Assembly (NCBI GenBank): GCA_003241695.1
Contig: QFPN01000004.1
Coordinates: 62,001 to 126,000, forward strand
Origin: Ancylobacter novellus
GTDB taxonomy: Bacteria; Pseudomonadota; Alphaproteobacteria; Rhizobiales; Methylopilaceae
Reading direction: 5' to 3'
DNA: 64,000 nt
Made by a program: the position numbers and the translations under genes. Below, one piece after another: positions 8,209 through 18,175 of the stretch (its first letter is position 1; every line of letters starts with the position of its first letter). The notes under the pieces were generated by a model, which searched no databases, was not told the DNA's origin, and was given only the letters and a program-made list of their open reading frames with translations.

Positions 8209-9825
8209 TCAGGAGAGGCGCTGGAGCGCGGCGAGCATCTCGGGCGTATCCACGTCGATGAGCGCGCCGTCGTCCTCGGCCTCGATTTCCCGGACCGCTT
8301 CAGGATGAAGTTCGAGAAGATGGCGGCCGCCGACATCGCCCTCGACGCGCGCCAGCTCGCCGAAGAAGCGCCTTCCCCACAGCACCGGATTGCCGCGCCG
8401 GCCGCCCCGCACGGGCGCGACGACATGCGCGCCGGCTTCGGGGTCGTAAGCCGCCGTCATCCTGCGGACGAGCGGTGACGTGACGCCCGGCATGTCGCCC
8501 AGCAGGACGACCACGCCGTCGACGTCCGGCCCGAGCGCGGCGAGGCCGGTTTTCAATGACGTCGACAGGCCCTCGGCGTAGTCCTCGTTCCGCGCGAAGC
8601 GGACCGCGAGGCCTTCGAGGGCGCCTTCGACGGAACGCGCCTGATGGCCCGTCACGACCACGACCTCCGACAGCCCGGCGCCCAGCGCGGCCTTCGCGGC
8701 GTGCCGCACGAGCGGGCTGCCGAGCACGGGCTCGAGCAGCTTGTTCGGACCGCCCATGCGGGTCGACCGTCCGGCTGCGAGCACGAGGCCCGCGATCTTC
8801 GGCTTCGCCGGAGCTTCGGGGGCGCCGGCGCGGGGCAGCGGACGCGACACGATCTCCATCAGCAGCCCTCCGACGCCCATGCCGGCGATTTCCTTCGCGC
8901 CCACCGGCGCGCGCGCCAGCAGGCGGTTCAGCACCCAGTCGAAGCCGTTCTCCTTCGGGCTGCGCGCGCAGCCCGGCGCGCCGAGCACGGCGGTCTGGCC
9001 GATCCGCCCGAGCAGCAGGAGATTGCCCGGATCGACCGGCATTCCGAGACGATCGACGACGCCGCCCGCGGCTTCGATCGAGGCCGGAACCACATCGCGC
9101 CGGTCGGTCACCGCCGACGCGCCGAAGATCACCGTCAGCTCCGGCTTCTCGGGCGCGAGGTCGCGCAGCGCGCGGGTGAGGCTCGCCTCGTCATGGGCGA
9201 TGCGGCGCTCCGCGACGATCTTCGCGCCGGCGGGCGCGAGGCGGCGCTCGAAGGTCACGATCGTCTTGTCGACGACCTTCGGGTCGAGGCCCGGCAGCAG
9301 GGTGGAGATCGCCGCGACCCGGCGCACCGTGAAGGGCGCGATCTCGACCAGCGGCGCGCGCTCGCGCGCCAGACGCTCGGCCGCGGCGACCAGCGTCTCG
9401 GGAAGTCCGAACGGAATGATCTTCACCGTCGCGACCATGGCGTCCTTCGCGACGGCGGCGTGCTCGGCCAGCGTTGCGAAGGTCACGGCCTCGTCGAGGC
9501 CGTTCAGGGCGTCGACGGCGGCGCGGTCGACCATCAGCACGCCGGCCTTGTCCGCGAAGATATTGCAGCGGCCGGTGAACGGCGCCTCGCAACGCGCATG
9601 CGGGCCTGCGAGCGCCTCCGCGATGCGGCGCGCGGCTTCGTCCTCGGCGACGTCGTCCGGCCCGAAGCGGGCGACGACGATCTCCTTGACGCCCGCTTGC
9701 GCCAGCGCATCGACGTCGGCCTCGGTGACGCGCGCGCCCTTGCGCAGCACATGGCCGCGGACTTTCAGCGCATGGGCCGCCACCGCGCCTACGGCGGCGG
9801 CGAGAGGGACAGGTCCGAATTTCAT
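8209..9825 (-). CDS. Molybdopterin-binding / MobA-like nucleotidyltransferase fusion protein
   Basis: A 538-residue two-domain protein for molybdenum cofactor handling. Residues 1 to about 330 form a MoeA/MogA-like molybdopterin-binding part (KGARVTEADVDALAQAG, FGASAVTDRRDVVPA, GAPGCARSPKENGFDW). From about 345 a MobA/MocA-type nucleotidyltransferase follows, with the signature LVLAAGRSTRMGGPNKLLEP and the metal-binding region GVVVLLGDMPGV. By homology, MocA-type domains transfer CMP to molybdopterin for xanthine dehydrogenase-family enzymes. It overlaps the XdhC gene by 4 bases (ATGA), so the three genes from 10822 to 8209 form one operon. No molybdenum hydroxylase structural genes are in the window. 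Confidence 0.88.
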   Translation of the reverse strand: MKFGPVPLAAAVGAVAAHALKVRGHVLRKGARVTEADVDALAQAGVKEIVVARFGPDDVAEDEAARRIAEALAGPHARCEAPFTGRCNIFADKAGVLMVDRAAVDALNGLDEAVTFATLAEHAAVAKDAMVATVKIIPFGLPETLVAAAERLARERAPLVEIAPFTVRRVAAISTLLPGLDPKVVDKTIVTFERRLAPAGAKIVAERRIAHDEASLTRALRDLAPEKPELTVIFGASAVTDRRDVVPASIEAAGGVVDRLGMPVDPGNLLLLGRIGQTAVLGAPGCARSPKENGFDWVLNRLLARAPVGAKEIAGMGVGGLLMEIVSRPLPRAGAPEAPAKPKIAGLVLAAGRSTRMGGPNKLLEPVLGSPLVRHAAKAALGAGLSEVVVVTGHQARSVEGALEGLAVRFARNEDYAEGLSTSLKTGLAALGPDVDGVVVLLGDMPGVTSPLVRRMTAAYDPEAGAHVVAPVRGGRRGNPVLWGRRFFGELARVEGDVGGRHLLELHPEAVREIEAEDDGALIDVDTPEMLAALQRLS

Positions 9826-10502
9826 GTCGGCTCCGGCAGGCGCATCGCCTGGGTGATCTCGGCGAGGATCGAGACGGCGATCTCGGGCGGCGACGCGGCT
9901 CCGATCGGCAGGCCGATGGGCGCGCGGACACGGTCGAAGGCTTGCGCCTCGACCCCTACGGCCAGCAGCCTTTCGCGTCGCGCCGCATGGGTTTTGCGCG
10001 AGCCGAGCGCCCCGACATAGAAGCAGCCGCTCGACAGCGCCCGGACCAGACCGGGGTCGTCGATCTTGGGATCGTGGGTGAGCGCCGCGAAGGCCGTGAA
10101 GGGATCGAGGCCGAGGCCGGGCAGCGCGCGGTCCGGCCAGTCGGCGACGAGATCGACGCCCGGAAACCGCTCCTTCGCAGCGAAGGCGCTGCGCGGGTCC
10201 ACCACCGTCACATGATGGCCGAGCGCCGCCGCCATGGGCGCGAGCGCCTGCGCGACATGGACCGCGCCGAGGATCACGAGCCGAGGCGAGGGACGGTGGA
10301 CGTTGAGGAACACCGGCCCGTCGCCGGTCTCGACGACGCGGGACTTGCCCGCCCGGAGCGCCGCCTCGACGGCCTCGGCGAGCGGGTCGCCGTCCGGCTC
10401 GAGGATGAGCCGCGGCTCGCCGCCGGACAGCGGCGTCGCCACCACCGCAGGCCGGCGGGCCGCGCGGGCTGCGTTCAATGCGGCGAGCAGGTCGAGCTTC
10501 AT
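9822..10502 (-). CDS. XdhC/CoxF family protein, C-terminal (NAD-fold) part
   Basis: A 226-residue protein corresponding to the Rossmann domain of XdhC, the chaperone that binds molybdenum cofactor and helps insert it as the sulfurated form into xanthine dehydrogenase-type enzymes. Visible landmarks are RLVILGAVHVAQALAPMAAA, VVDPRSAFA, the FTAFAALTHDPKIDDPGL loop, and YVGALGSRKTHAARRERL, followed by APIGLPIGAASPPEIAVSI. The start at 10502 overlaps the stop of the preceding XdhC N-terminal gene by 4 bases, and its own stop overlaps the next start the same way. Confidence 0.88.
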   Translation of the reverse strand: MKLDLLAALNAARAARRPAVVATPLSGGEPRLILEPDGDPLAEAVEAALRAGKSRVVETGDGPVFLNVHRPSPRLVILGAVHVAQALAPMAAALGHHVTVVDPRSAFAAKERFPGVDLVADWPDRALPGLGLDPFTAFAALTHDPKIDDPGLVRALSSGCFYVGALGSRKTHAARRERLLAVGVEAQAFDRVRAPIGLPIGAASPPEIAVSILAEITQAMRLPEPT

Positions 10503-10822
10503 GAGACTTTCTCGACCAGCACGCGGATGCGTCCGCCGCAGGAGAGCCCGACCTCCCAGGCGGTCTCGTCGGCGACGCCGAATTCGAGCAGCCGCGGCGC
10601 GCCGGCCGCGATGACGTCCGCGGCCTCGGCCACCACCGCGCCCTCGACGCAGCCGCCGGAGACCGAGCCCTCGAACGCGCCCGCGGCGTCGATCACGAGA
10701 TGACTTCCGGCCGGTCGGGGCGCCGATCCCCAGGTCTCGACCACGGTCGCGAGCGCGACGCCCCTGCCCTCGCGGACCCAGGCTTCGGCGATCGTCAGCG
10801 GATCGAGGTTTGCGGACGTCAT
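10499..10822 (-). CDS. XdhC/CoxI family protein, N-terminal part
   Basis: A 107-residue protein equal to the XdhC/CoxI N-terminal domain: ALATVVETWGSAPRPAGSHL, then GSVSGGCVEGAVVAEA, which carries the conserved Cys, and FGVADETAWEVGLSCGG with the second Cys. In many bacteria this domain and the following Rossmann domain are one polypeptide; here they are two genes joined by an ATGA overlap, as also seen in CO dehydrogenase (cox) clusters. It is the promoter-proximal gene of the three-gene molybdenum maturation operon. Confidence 0.88.
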   Translation of the reverse strand: MTSANLDPLTIAEAWVREGRGVALATVVETWGSAPRPAGSHLVIDAAGAFEGSVSGGCVEGAVVAEAADVIAAGAPRLLEFGVADETAWEVGLSCGGRIRVLVEKVS

Positions 10823-10874
10823 CGGCGCGCTCCCGGAACTCCGCCGAGATAAAGGCGATGCGGGCCGCCGACAA

Positions 10875-11678
10875 TCACTTGGGCGGCGGGATCAGCGCAA
10901 GATCGCTCAGCAGCCGGCGCATGCGCTGCGTCGCGTCCTCGGCCGAGCGATCGGCGCCGGTCACGGCGGCGGCGAAGATCACGCTCTTCGGCGCCCGGTC
11001 GACCCAGCCGACCGACCAGGCGACGCCGTCGCAGGATCCGCTCTTCCAAGCGACGGATGCGTCGCCGAGCCGCTCGTTCGACACCACCTCCACGGCGCGG
11101 GCCTGGCTTTCGGCCGAGGTCGGCAGCTCGCCGCGCTTCAGGCGGGCGAGAAAATCGACCTGCTCGACGGGGCTGATCGACAGCACCTGACGGTCGCTGT
11201 CGCGATCGATCGCGGAAATCGGCGGGCCGCTCGGCTCGACGTCGCCATATCGCATCCCGGCGAGCGCGCGGGTGAAGGCCTCCGGGCCGATGCGCCGGGC
11301 GATCTCCTCGAACACCCATCCGATCTGCTTGCGGAAGGCGTCGCGCAGCGTCACGCCGTCGGGCGAATCGCCCTCCTGCGGCGGGTTTCGCTTCACGAGC
11401 GCGTTGGCGTCCGCCGTCACCCCGCGGTCGAGCGCGATGACGGTGGCGGGAATCTCGAGCGTGGCGCAGGGCGGCAGACGCCTGGAACAGGCGCCGGGGT
11501 CGGACACGGCCGCGCCGGCGCCGGGCGCGACGTCGCGCAGAACCACGCAGGCTTCCGCGCCCTCGAAGGCGCGGCCGAACGCCGAATTCAGGTCGACAGG
11601 ACCTTCCGCGCGCACGACCGACGAAGCCGCGAGCGTCGCGCCCAGCGCAATCGCGCCCAGTCGAGCGACCCTCGTCAT
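10875..11678 (-). CDS. Exported class D beta-lactamase-like protein lacking catalytic Ser and Lys
   Basis: A 267-residue protein with a signal peptide (ending near AASSVVRA) and the fold markers of class D beta-lactamases: CATLEIPATVIALDRGV near residue 71, then WVFEEIARRIGPEAF, and K212-S213-G214 followed by GVAWSVGWVDR. In active OXA enzymes the first motif is Ser-Thr-Phe-Lys; here the equivalent is Ala72-Thr-Leu-Glu75, so both the acylated Ser and the Lys that is carbamylated are absent. The Ser-x-Val motif before WVFEEIA also appears replaced. It is therefore probably a pseudoenzyme or a sensor/binding protein rather than a beta-lactamase. The start at 11678 is chosen because it opens the signal peptide. 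It is the next gene upstream of the XdhC operon on the same strand, with a 52-base gap. Confidence 0.75.
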   Translation of the reverse strand: MTRVARLGAIALGATLAASSVVRAEGPVDLNSAFGRAFEGAEACVVLRDVAPGAGAAVSDPGACSRRLPPCATLEIPATVIALDRGVTADANALVKRNPPQEGDSPDGVTLRDAFRKQIGWVFEEIARRIGPEAFTRALAGMRYGDVEPSGPPISAIDRDSDRQVLSISPVEQVDFLARLKRGELPTSAESQARAVEVVSNERLGDASVAWKSGSCDGVAWSVGWVDRAPKSVIFAAAVTGADRSAEDATQRMRRLLSDLALIPPPK

Positions 11679-12035
11679 GCCGTCAGCGTGCCTCCCCCCA
11701 GCCGTCGCGGCCGAACGATACCTTTTTCGCGGCGCGGCGCATTTCAAGCCCCGAAGGACGTCAAGCGCCCGACCAATGCGGCGGAAATGGGCCGCAGGTT
11801 CAATCGCGGGGGCGGACGAGCTTGGATGAAGATCGGTCAGGCGTCGGCTCGCATGGGCTGATCGATGCTTTGATACCGTCTTCAACGCAGCCTGTCGCGT
11901 GACCCTTCGTCCCCCGCTAACCGACACGCTCGCGTTGTCGGCGGGCGGAGGCCGCGCTAAGACTGCCCAACCGGCGCGCGCGCCCACCGATCAGGCGCCC
12001 GCGCGATTCCGAAGCCAAGGAGCGGCCGCCAGCGG
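11679..12035. other. Intergenic region between divergent genes, promoter area for the liv operon
   Basis: This 357-base gap separates the beta-lactamase-like gene (leftward) from livH (rightward). No credible coding sequence is present. A hairpin (CCGACA 11921-11926 pairing with TGTCGG 11936-11941, extendable by CCCGC/GCGGG across small bulges) lies about 95 bases before livH and could belong to its leader. A good ribosome binding site (AAGGAG) precedes livH. Confidence 0.4.
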
Positions 12036-12950
12036 ATGGAGTATTTCGCCCAGCAGCTCATCAACGGCGTCACCCTCGGCTCGATCTACGGGCTCATCGC
12101 CATCGGCTACACGATGGTCTACGGCATCGTCGGCATGATCAACTTCGCCCATGGCGACGTGTTCATGATCGGCGCGTTCCTGTCGCTGATCGTCTTTCTC
12201 GCGCTCACGGCGCTCGGAATCACCTTCGTTCCGCTCGCGCTGCTGCTGGTGCTGTTCGTCGCCATGGCGCTCACCGCGCTCTACGGCTGGACGGTGGAGC
12301 GGGTCGCCTACCGCCCCTTGCGCGGCTCGTTCCGGCTCGCGCCGCTGATCTCCGCGATCGGCATGTCGATCTTCCTGCAGAACTACGCCCAGCTCGCCCA
12401 GGGCGCGCGCTTCAAGCCGCTGCCGCCGGTGGTGACCGGCGGCTACACGTTCGGCGAGGCCGAAGGCTTCGTAGTGAACGTCTCGAACGTCCAGATAATC
12501 ATCGTGGCGATGACGATCGCGCTGATGATCGCGTTCTCGCTGATCGTCGCCAAGACGCCGCTCGGCCGCGCCCAGCGCGCCTGCGAGCAGGACCGCAAGA
12601 TGGCCGCACTGCTCGGCGTCGACGTCGACCGGACGATCTCGCTGACCTTCGTCATGGGGGCGGCGCTCGCGAGCGTCGCGGGGCTCATGTACCTGCTCTA
12701 TTACGGCGTCGTGGACTTCTACATCGGCTTCGTGGCCGGCGTGAAAGCCTTCACGGCCGCGGTCCTCGGCGGCATCGGCTCGCTGCCCGGCGCGATGATC
12801 GGCGGGCTGTTGATCGGGCTGATCGAGACGTTCTGGTCCGCTTACTTCTCGGTCGAATACAAGGACGTCGCAGCGTTCTCCGTCCTCATCGTGGTGTTGA
12901 TCTTTCTGCCCTCGGGCCTGCTGGGGCGGCCGGAAGTCGAGAAGGTCTGA
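12036..12950 (+). CDS. livH: Branched-chain amino acid ABC transporter permease LivH
   Basis: A 304-residue inner-membrane permease, the first of two permeases of a high-affinity importer for leucine, isoleucine and valine. It starts with QQLINGVTLGSIYGLIAIGY and has MVYGIVGMINFAHGDVFMIG, the classic LivH N-terminal signature, and then about eight hydrophobic segments. The EAA-like cytoplasmic loop is TPLGRAQRACEQDRKMAALLGV, and the C-terminus FLPSGLLGRPEVEKV is typical. AAGGAG is positioned ahead of the ATG. It is followed by livM after a gap that holds a palindromic repeat. Confidence 0.95.
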   Translation: MEYFAQQLINGVTLGSIYGLIAIGYTMVYGIVGMINFAHGDVFMIGAFLSLIVFLALTALGITFVPLALLLVLFVAMALTALYGWTVERVAYRPLRGSFRLAPLISAIGMSIFLQNYAQLAQGARFKPLPPVVTGGYTFGEAEGFVVNVSNVQIIIVAMTIALMIAFSLIVAKTPLGRAQRACEQDRKMAALLGVDVDRTISLTFVMGAALASVAGLMYLLYYGVVDFYIGFVAGVKAFTAAVLGGIGSLPGAMIGGLLIGLIETFWSAYFSVEYKDVAAFSVLIVVLIFLPSGLLGRPEVEKV

Positions 12951-12988
12951 TGGGGGCGTCACCGCACTATCCGGCCGTGGCGCGGTTC

Positions 12989-13123
12989 TTCACCTCTCCC
13001 CGGCGGGGAGAGGTCGGCCCACAGGGCCGAGTGAGGGGGCCTCGACATATCCCGAGAGGGCGAGCCCCCCTCACCCGCCATCGCATACGCGATGTCGACC
13101 TCTCCCCGCCGGGGAGAGGTGAA
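12989..13123. repeat. Palindromic repeat pair between livH and livM
   Basis: Two inverted copies of a hairpin (ACCTCTCCCCGGCGGGGAGA and its complement) flank an inner region with GTGAGGGGG and CCCCCTCAC in opposite orientation, so the full element can fold into a long compound stem. It belongs to the same CTCCCC/GGGGAG family as the elements at 16045, 31284 and 57156. It sits inside the operon, directly ahead of the livM ribosome binding site. Confidence 0.85.
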
Positions 13124-13134
13124 GGGCGGCGCGC

Positions 13135-14429
<1,295 letters not shown>

Positions 14430-14433
<4 letters not shown>

Positions 14434-15305
14434 CGGCGCCTCCCGCCGACGCACCGGCCCTCCCCGACGACGTGCTGCTGCGCGTCGAGCACCTGACCAT
14501 GCGCTTCGGCGGCCTGACCGCGGTCGACGACGTCTCGTTCGACGTGCGGCGCGGCGACATCACCGCGCTGATCGGTCCGAACGGCGCCGGCAAGACCACC
14601 GTGTTCAACTGCGTGACCGGCTTCTACAAGCCGACGGTCGGCCGGCTGACGCTCGCCAGGGGAACCAACGAAATCTGGCTGCTGGAGCGGCTGCGCGACC
14701 ACCAGATCTCGCGCCGCGCCGGGGTCGCCCGCACGTTCCAGAACATCCGCCTGTTCGGCGGCATGACGGCGCTCGAAAACCTGCTGGTCGCCCAGCATGC
14801 GCCGTTGATGAAGGCCTCGGGAATGACGGTGCTCGGGGTGCTCGGGCTCGGCGGGTTCAACCGGGCCGAACGACAGGCGATCGACAAGGCGAAAAACTGG
14901 CTCGAACGCATCGGCCTGATCGAGCGCGCCGACGATCCCGCCGCGGACCTGCCCTATGGCGACCAGCGCCGGCTCGAGATCGCGCGCGCCATGTGCACCG
15001 ATCCCGTGCTGCTCTGCCTCGACGAGCCGGCCGCCGGCCTCAACCCGCGCGAGAGCGCCGAGCTCAACGACCTGCTGCGCTCGATCCGCGCCGAAGACGG
15101 CGTCGCGGTGCTGCTGATCGAGCACGACATGAGCGTCGTGATGGAGATCTCCGACCACGTCGTGGTGCTGGACTACGGCAAGAAGATCGCCGACGGCTCC
15201 CCGCAGGCGATCCGCGAGGATCCGAAGGTGATCGCCGCCTATCTCGGCGTCGAGGACGAGGAGGTCGAGGCCGTCGAGCGCGAGATCGAGGAGGCCGTTT
15301 CGTGA
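14430..15305 (+). CDS. livG: Branched-chain amino acid ABC transporter ATP-binding protein LivG
   Basis: A 291-residue ABC ATPase that powers LivHM. Walker A is GPNGAGKTT, the Q-loop is in ARTFQNIRLF, the signature region is LPYGDQRRLEIARAM (an LPYGDQ variant of LSGGQ usual in LivG), and Walker B is PVLLCLDEPAAGLNP with the H-loop in VLLIEHDMSVVM. The insertion between Walker A and the signature (MKASGMTVLGVLGLGGFNRAER) is typical of LivG. The start at 14430 is chosen because it overlaps the livM stop and has GGAGGGG at 8 bases; longer frames upstream are not coding. Confidence 0.95.
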
Positions 15306-16021
15306 GCGCCCTGCTCTCGCTCACGGGCGTCACCGCCTATTATGGCTCGATCGCTGCGCTGAAGGGCGTCGACGTCGAGGTCGAGGCGGGCGAGATCGTC
15401 ACGCTGATCGGCGCCAACGGCGCCGGCAAGTCGACGCTGATGATGACGATCTTCGGCAGTCCCCAGGCCCGCGACGGGGCGATCGTCTATGACGGGCGCG
15501 ACATCACCCGCACCCCGACCCACGAGATCGCGCGGCTCAAGATCGCGCAGTCGCCCGAGGGACGGCGCATCTTCCCGCGCATGAGCGTGCTCGAAAACCT
15601 CAAGATGGGCGCGGCTGTCGCGGGCTTCGAGCATTACGACCAGGATCTCGAACGCATGTTCGCGATCTTCCCGCGCCTGAAGGAGCGCGCAAGCCAGCGC
15701 GGCGGCACGCTGTCGGGCGGCGAGCAGCAGATGCTCGCCATCGCCCGCGCGCTGATGAGCCGGCCGCGCCTGCTGCTGCTCGACGAGCCCTCGCTCGGCC
15801 TCGCGCCGCTCGTCGCGAAGCAGATCTTTTCCGTGGTGAAGGAACTCAACGAGCGGGACGGCCTGACCGTCTTCCTCGTCGAGCAGAACGCCTATCACGC
15901 GCTGAAGCTCGCCCATCGCGGATATGTGATGGTCAACGGCCGCATCACCATGTCGGGCGGCGGCCGGGAGCTTCTGGAGAAGCCCGAGGTCCGCGCCGCC
16001 TATCTGGAGGGCGGGCGGTGA
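15302..16021 (+). CDS. livF: Branched-chain amino acid ABC transporter ATP-binding protein LivF
   Basis: A 239-residue ABC ATPase, the second nucleotide-binding subunit of the Liv importer. Walker A is GANGAGKST, the Q-loop region is IAQSPEGRRIFPRMSVLENL, the signature is LSGGEQQMLAIARAL, and Walker B is RLLLLDEPSLGLAP. The H-loop position reads FLVEQNAYHALKL, with the Q/N substitution usual for LivF. A GTG start at 15302 overlaps the livG stop (GTGA), preserving coupling. Product length matches the family. Confidence 0.94.
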   Translation: MSALLSLTGVTAYYGSIAALKGVDVEVEAGEIVTLIGANGAGKSTLMMTIFGSPQARDGAIVYDGRDITRTPTHEIARLKIAQSPEGRRIFPRMSVLENLKMGAAVAGFEHYDQDLERMFAIFPRLKERASQRGGTLSGGEQQMLAIARALMSRPRLLLLDEPSLGLAPLVAKQIFSVVKELNERDGLTVFLVEQNAYHALKLAHRGYVMVNGRITMSGGGRELLEKPEVRAAYLEGGR

Positions 16022-16044
16022 GGGCGTGGCGCGGCGGCCGGGGT

Positions 16045-16162
16045 CCCCTTCTCCCGCTTGCGGGAGAAGGTAAGGATGAGGGGCCTACGCTCAGGCGCGC
16101 TCCGTCTCCGCGCGACCGACGCCCCCTCACCCCGGCCCTCTCCCGCAAGCGGGAGAGGGGGA
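16045..16162. repeat. Palindromic repeat pair downstream of livF
   Basis: CCCCTTCTCCCGCTTGCGGG on the left and its near-complement (CCCTCTCCCGCAAGCGGGAG) on the right flank an inner GATGAGGGG...CCCCTCAC pair. This is the same organisation as the element at 12989 and a member of the same family. It lies between livF and the small membrane protein gene. Confidence 0.85.
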
Positions 16163-16175
16163 AGAGAGGCGCCCC

Positions 16176-16526
16176 ATGGGCCTGATCTGGGAGATCTCCC
16201 TCGCGGAATTCGCCTTCGTCACGCTGATCCTCGGCGGCGGCGCGGCGTGGCTCGCGGGGCGCGCGCTCGCGCAGGCGTGGGAGCCGATGTGGAAGACCGC
16301 GCTGTGGATGATCCCGCTCGCGGCCGCGGTGCGCTTCATCCACTACGCCCTGTTCTCCGGCTCGCTTCTGACGCTGCACTACTATCTGGTCGACCTCGCC
16401 GTGCTGACCGCCATCGCGCTCGCGGGCCACAGGATCGCGCTCGCGGGGCGGATGGTCCGGCAATATGGCTGGCTCTATGAGCGCGCCGGCCCGTTCGGCT
16501 GGCGCGAAAGGCGGGACGGCGCGTGA
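16176..16526 (+). CDS. Small inner-membrane protein in the liv operon (DUF6867-like)
   Basis: A 116-residue protein with three hydrophobic segments (FAFVTLILGGGAAWLAGRAL, WKTALWMIPLAAAVRFIHYA, YYLVDLAVLTAIALAGHRIA) and a charged, arginine-rich tail. It resembles the small membrane proteins, annotated as DUF6867, that accompany branched-chain amino acid transport genes in Hyphomicrobiales; the assignment is from memory of that family. It lies between livF and the binding-protein gene on the same strand, so a role in the same transport system is likely but unproven. Confidence 0.75.
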   Translation: MGLIWEISLAEFAFVTLILGGGAAWLAGRALAQAWEPMWKTALWMIPLAAAVRFIHYALFSGSLLTLHYYLVDLAVLTAIALAGHRIALAGRMVRQYGWLYERAGPFGWRERRDGA

Positions 16527-16641
16527 CAGACGGGCCGGGGCGCGCCAACAATGGGCCTGTCGACCACCGAGACGGCGCGACCGGCGCCAGACGATTTCCG
16601 CAACCAGCTTTTCGGCATCGGGACCTGAAGGACCTTTCGGC

Positions 16642-17742
16642 ATGAAGAGACATCTTGCAGCGATCGCCGGCGCGAGCCTCGCGCTCGTCCTCGCCACTCC
16701 GGCCTTCGCCGACATCACGATCGGCGTCGCCGGGCCGATGACCGGCGAGAACGCGGTGTTCGGCGGCCAGATCCGCAGCGGCGTCGAGCAGGCGATCGAG
16801 GACATCAACGCGGCCGGCGGCGTGAACGGCGAGAAGCTGGTGGCCAAGATCGGCGACGACGCCTGCGACCCGAAGCAGGCGGTCAACGTCGCGAACCAGA
16901 TCGCAGGCGCCGGCGCCAAAGTCGTGATCGGCCACTACTGCTCGGGCTCGTCGATCCCGGCCTCGGCGGTCTACGCCGAGGAAGGCGTGATCCAGATCTC
17001 GCCCGCCTCCACCAACCCGGCTTACACCGACAAGCGCCCCGGCAAGACGACGTTCCGCGTCTGCGGCCGCGACGACCAGCAGGGCGGCATCGCGGGCAAG
17101 TACATTCTGGACAAGTACGCCGGCAAGAAGGTCGCGATCGTCGACGACCGCTCCTCCTACGGCAAGGGCCTCGCGGACGAGACCCGCAAGACCTACGAGG
17201 CCGGCGGGAGCAAGCCCGTGCTCGTGGAATCGATCGCGGCCGGCGAGAAGGACTATTCGGCGCTCGTCTCCAAGCTGAAGCAGGCCGGAGCGGAGGTCGT
17301 CTATTTCGGCGGCTATTATCAGCAGGCGGGCCTGATCGTCCGCCAGATGCGCGACCAGGGCGTCTCGGCGGTGCTGATGGGCGGCGACGCGCTGCAGTCG
17401 AGCGAGTTCCTCGGCATCACGGGCAAGGGCGGCGAAGGCACGATGTTCACCTTCCCGCCGGACCAGAGGAAGCTCCCGGAAGCCGCCGAAGTGGTGAAGA
17501 AGCTCAAGGCCAAGAAGATCGAGCCCGAAGGCTTCACGCTCTATTCCTACGCCGCGCTCCAGATCTGGGCGGCGGCGGCGAACGCCGCCAAGTCGACCGA
17601 CGCCGAAGCGGTCGCCGCCGAGATGTACAAGCAGGACTTCAAGACCGTCGCCGGCCCGGTCAAGTTCGACAACAAGGGCGACCCGACGGTCGCGGGCTTC
17701 GTGTTCTACGAGTTCAAGAACGGCACCTACGAGCAGATGTGA
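16642..17742 (+). CDS. livK: Branched-chain amino acid ABC transporter substrate-binding protein (LivK-type)
   Basis: A 366-residue periplasmic binding protein that captures leucine/isoleucine/valine for LivHMGF. A signal peptide (MKRHLAAIAGASLALVLATPAFA) precedes ITIGVAGPMTGENAVFGGQ, the usual first strand. It is followed by GVNGEKLVAKIGDDACDPKQ, HYCSGSSIPASAVYAEEGV, the two-cysteine arrangement seen in LivK/LivJ, and SPASTNPAYT. The ATG at 16642 opens the signal peptide; the frame is open to 16465 but not coding there. It is the last gene of the operon, followed by a strong terminator. Confidence 0.93.
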   Translation: MKRHLAAIAGASLALVLATPAFADITIGVAGPMTGENAVFGGQIRSGVEQAIEDINAAGGVNGEKLVAKIGDDACDPKQAVNVANQIAGAGAKVVIGHYCSGSSIPASAVYAEEGVIQISPASTNPAYTDKRPGKTTFRVCGRDDQQGGIAGKYILDKYAGKKVAIVDDRSSYGKGLADETRKTYEAGGSKPVLVESIAAGEKDYSALVSKLKQAGAEVVYFGGYYQQAGLIVRQMRDQGVSAVLMGGDALQSSEFLGITGKGGEGTMFTFPPDQRKLPEAAEVVKKLKAKKIEPEGFTLYSYAALQIWAAAANAAKSTDAEAVAAEMYKQDFKTVAGPVKFDNKGDPTVAGFVFYEFKNGTYEQM

Positions 17743-17770
17743 GGGCTCGACGAGCCTTGACCAACCGCTC

Positions 17771-17800
17771 AAGCCCGCTGGGAAACCGGCGGGCTTTTTC
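17771..17800 (+). terminator. Rho-independent terminator of the liv operon
   Basis: AAGCCCGC (17771-17778) pairs with GCGGGCTT (17789-17796), extendable to 11 pairs with one G-U, followed by a run of T. It lies 29 bases after the binding-protein stop codon. Confidence 0.9.
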
Positions 17801-17840
17801 TTATCGCTTGTTAGTAAAACTTTGGCTTCATCACTCGCTT

Positions 17841-18164
17841 TTAGCGCCGCTCCTGCCCAGCCGCATATCGATTCATATCTTCAATAGCATCTAGAAACGC
17901 CTTACGAATCTCAGTCTGAGAAAACCCCTGATCCCATAACTCTGTCATAAGATGATTCATCAATATTTTTACTACTGTATCTCCAAATGAAAATTGAGAA
18001 TTTTTCAGATTACGGCATCGTAGCGCCAATTCAGAACTGATATCATATACTCTCAAAAGAGCGCGCTCTTCTTTTTTGAGACCATCAACCATGCGCAAGA
18101 CCAATGAGTGATTTAATAGCGATAGCCGGCAGATGAGCTTACTATGGCGAGACTGGCCGAGCAA
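17841..18164 (-). CDS. AT-rich orphan gene, unknown function
   Basis: A 107-residue protein from a markedly AT-rich stretch in GC-rich surroundings, suggesting recent acquisition. The predicted protein is helical and charged: LKKEERALLRVYDISSELAL, then FGDTVVKILMNHLMTELWDQ and SQTEIRKAFLDAIEDMNRYA. The true start may be the internal ATG of MVDGLKKEE (about residue 26). No family is recognised and no signal peptide is present. A copy of the ccdA 3' end lies directly upstream of it (18176-18206), which suggests rearrangement at this site. Confidence 0.55.
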   Translation of the reverse strand: MLGQSRHSKLICRLSLLNHSLVLRMVDGLKKEERALLRVYDISSELALRCRNLKNSQFSFGDTVVKILMNHLMTELWDQGFSQTEIRKAFLDAIEDMNRYAAGQERR

Positions 18165-18175
18165 CTTCTGCTCAC

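Noticed and set aside
11912..11946. Hairpin before livH considered as a terminator or riboswitch
   Set aside because: No T run follows it and it does not match any riboswitch core I know; kept only as a note on the gap.
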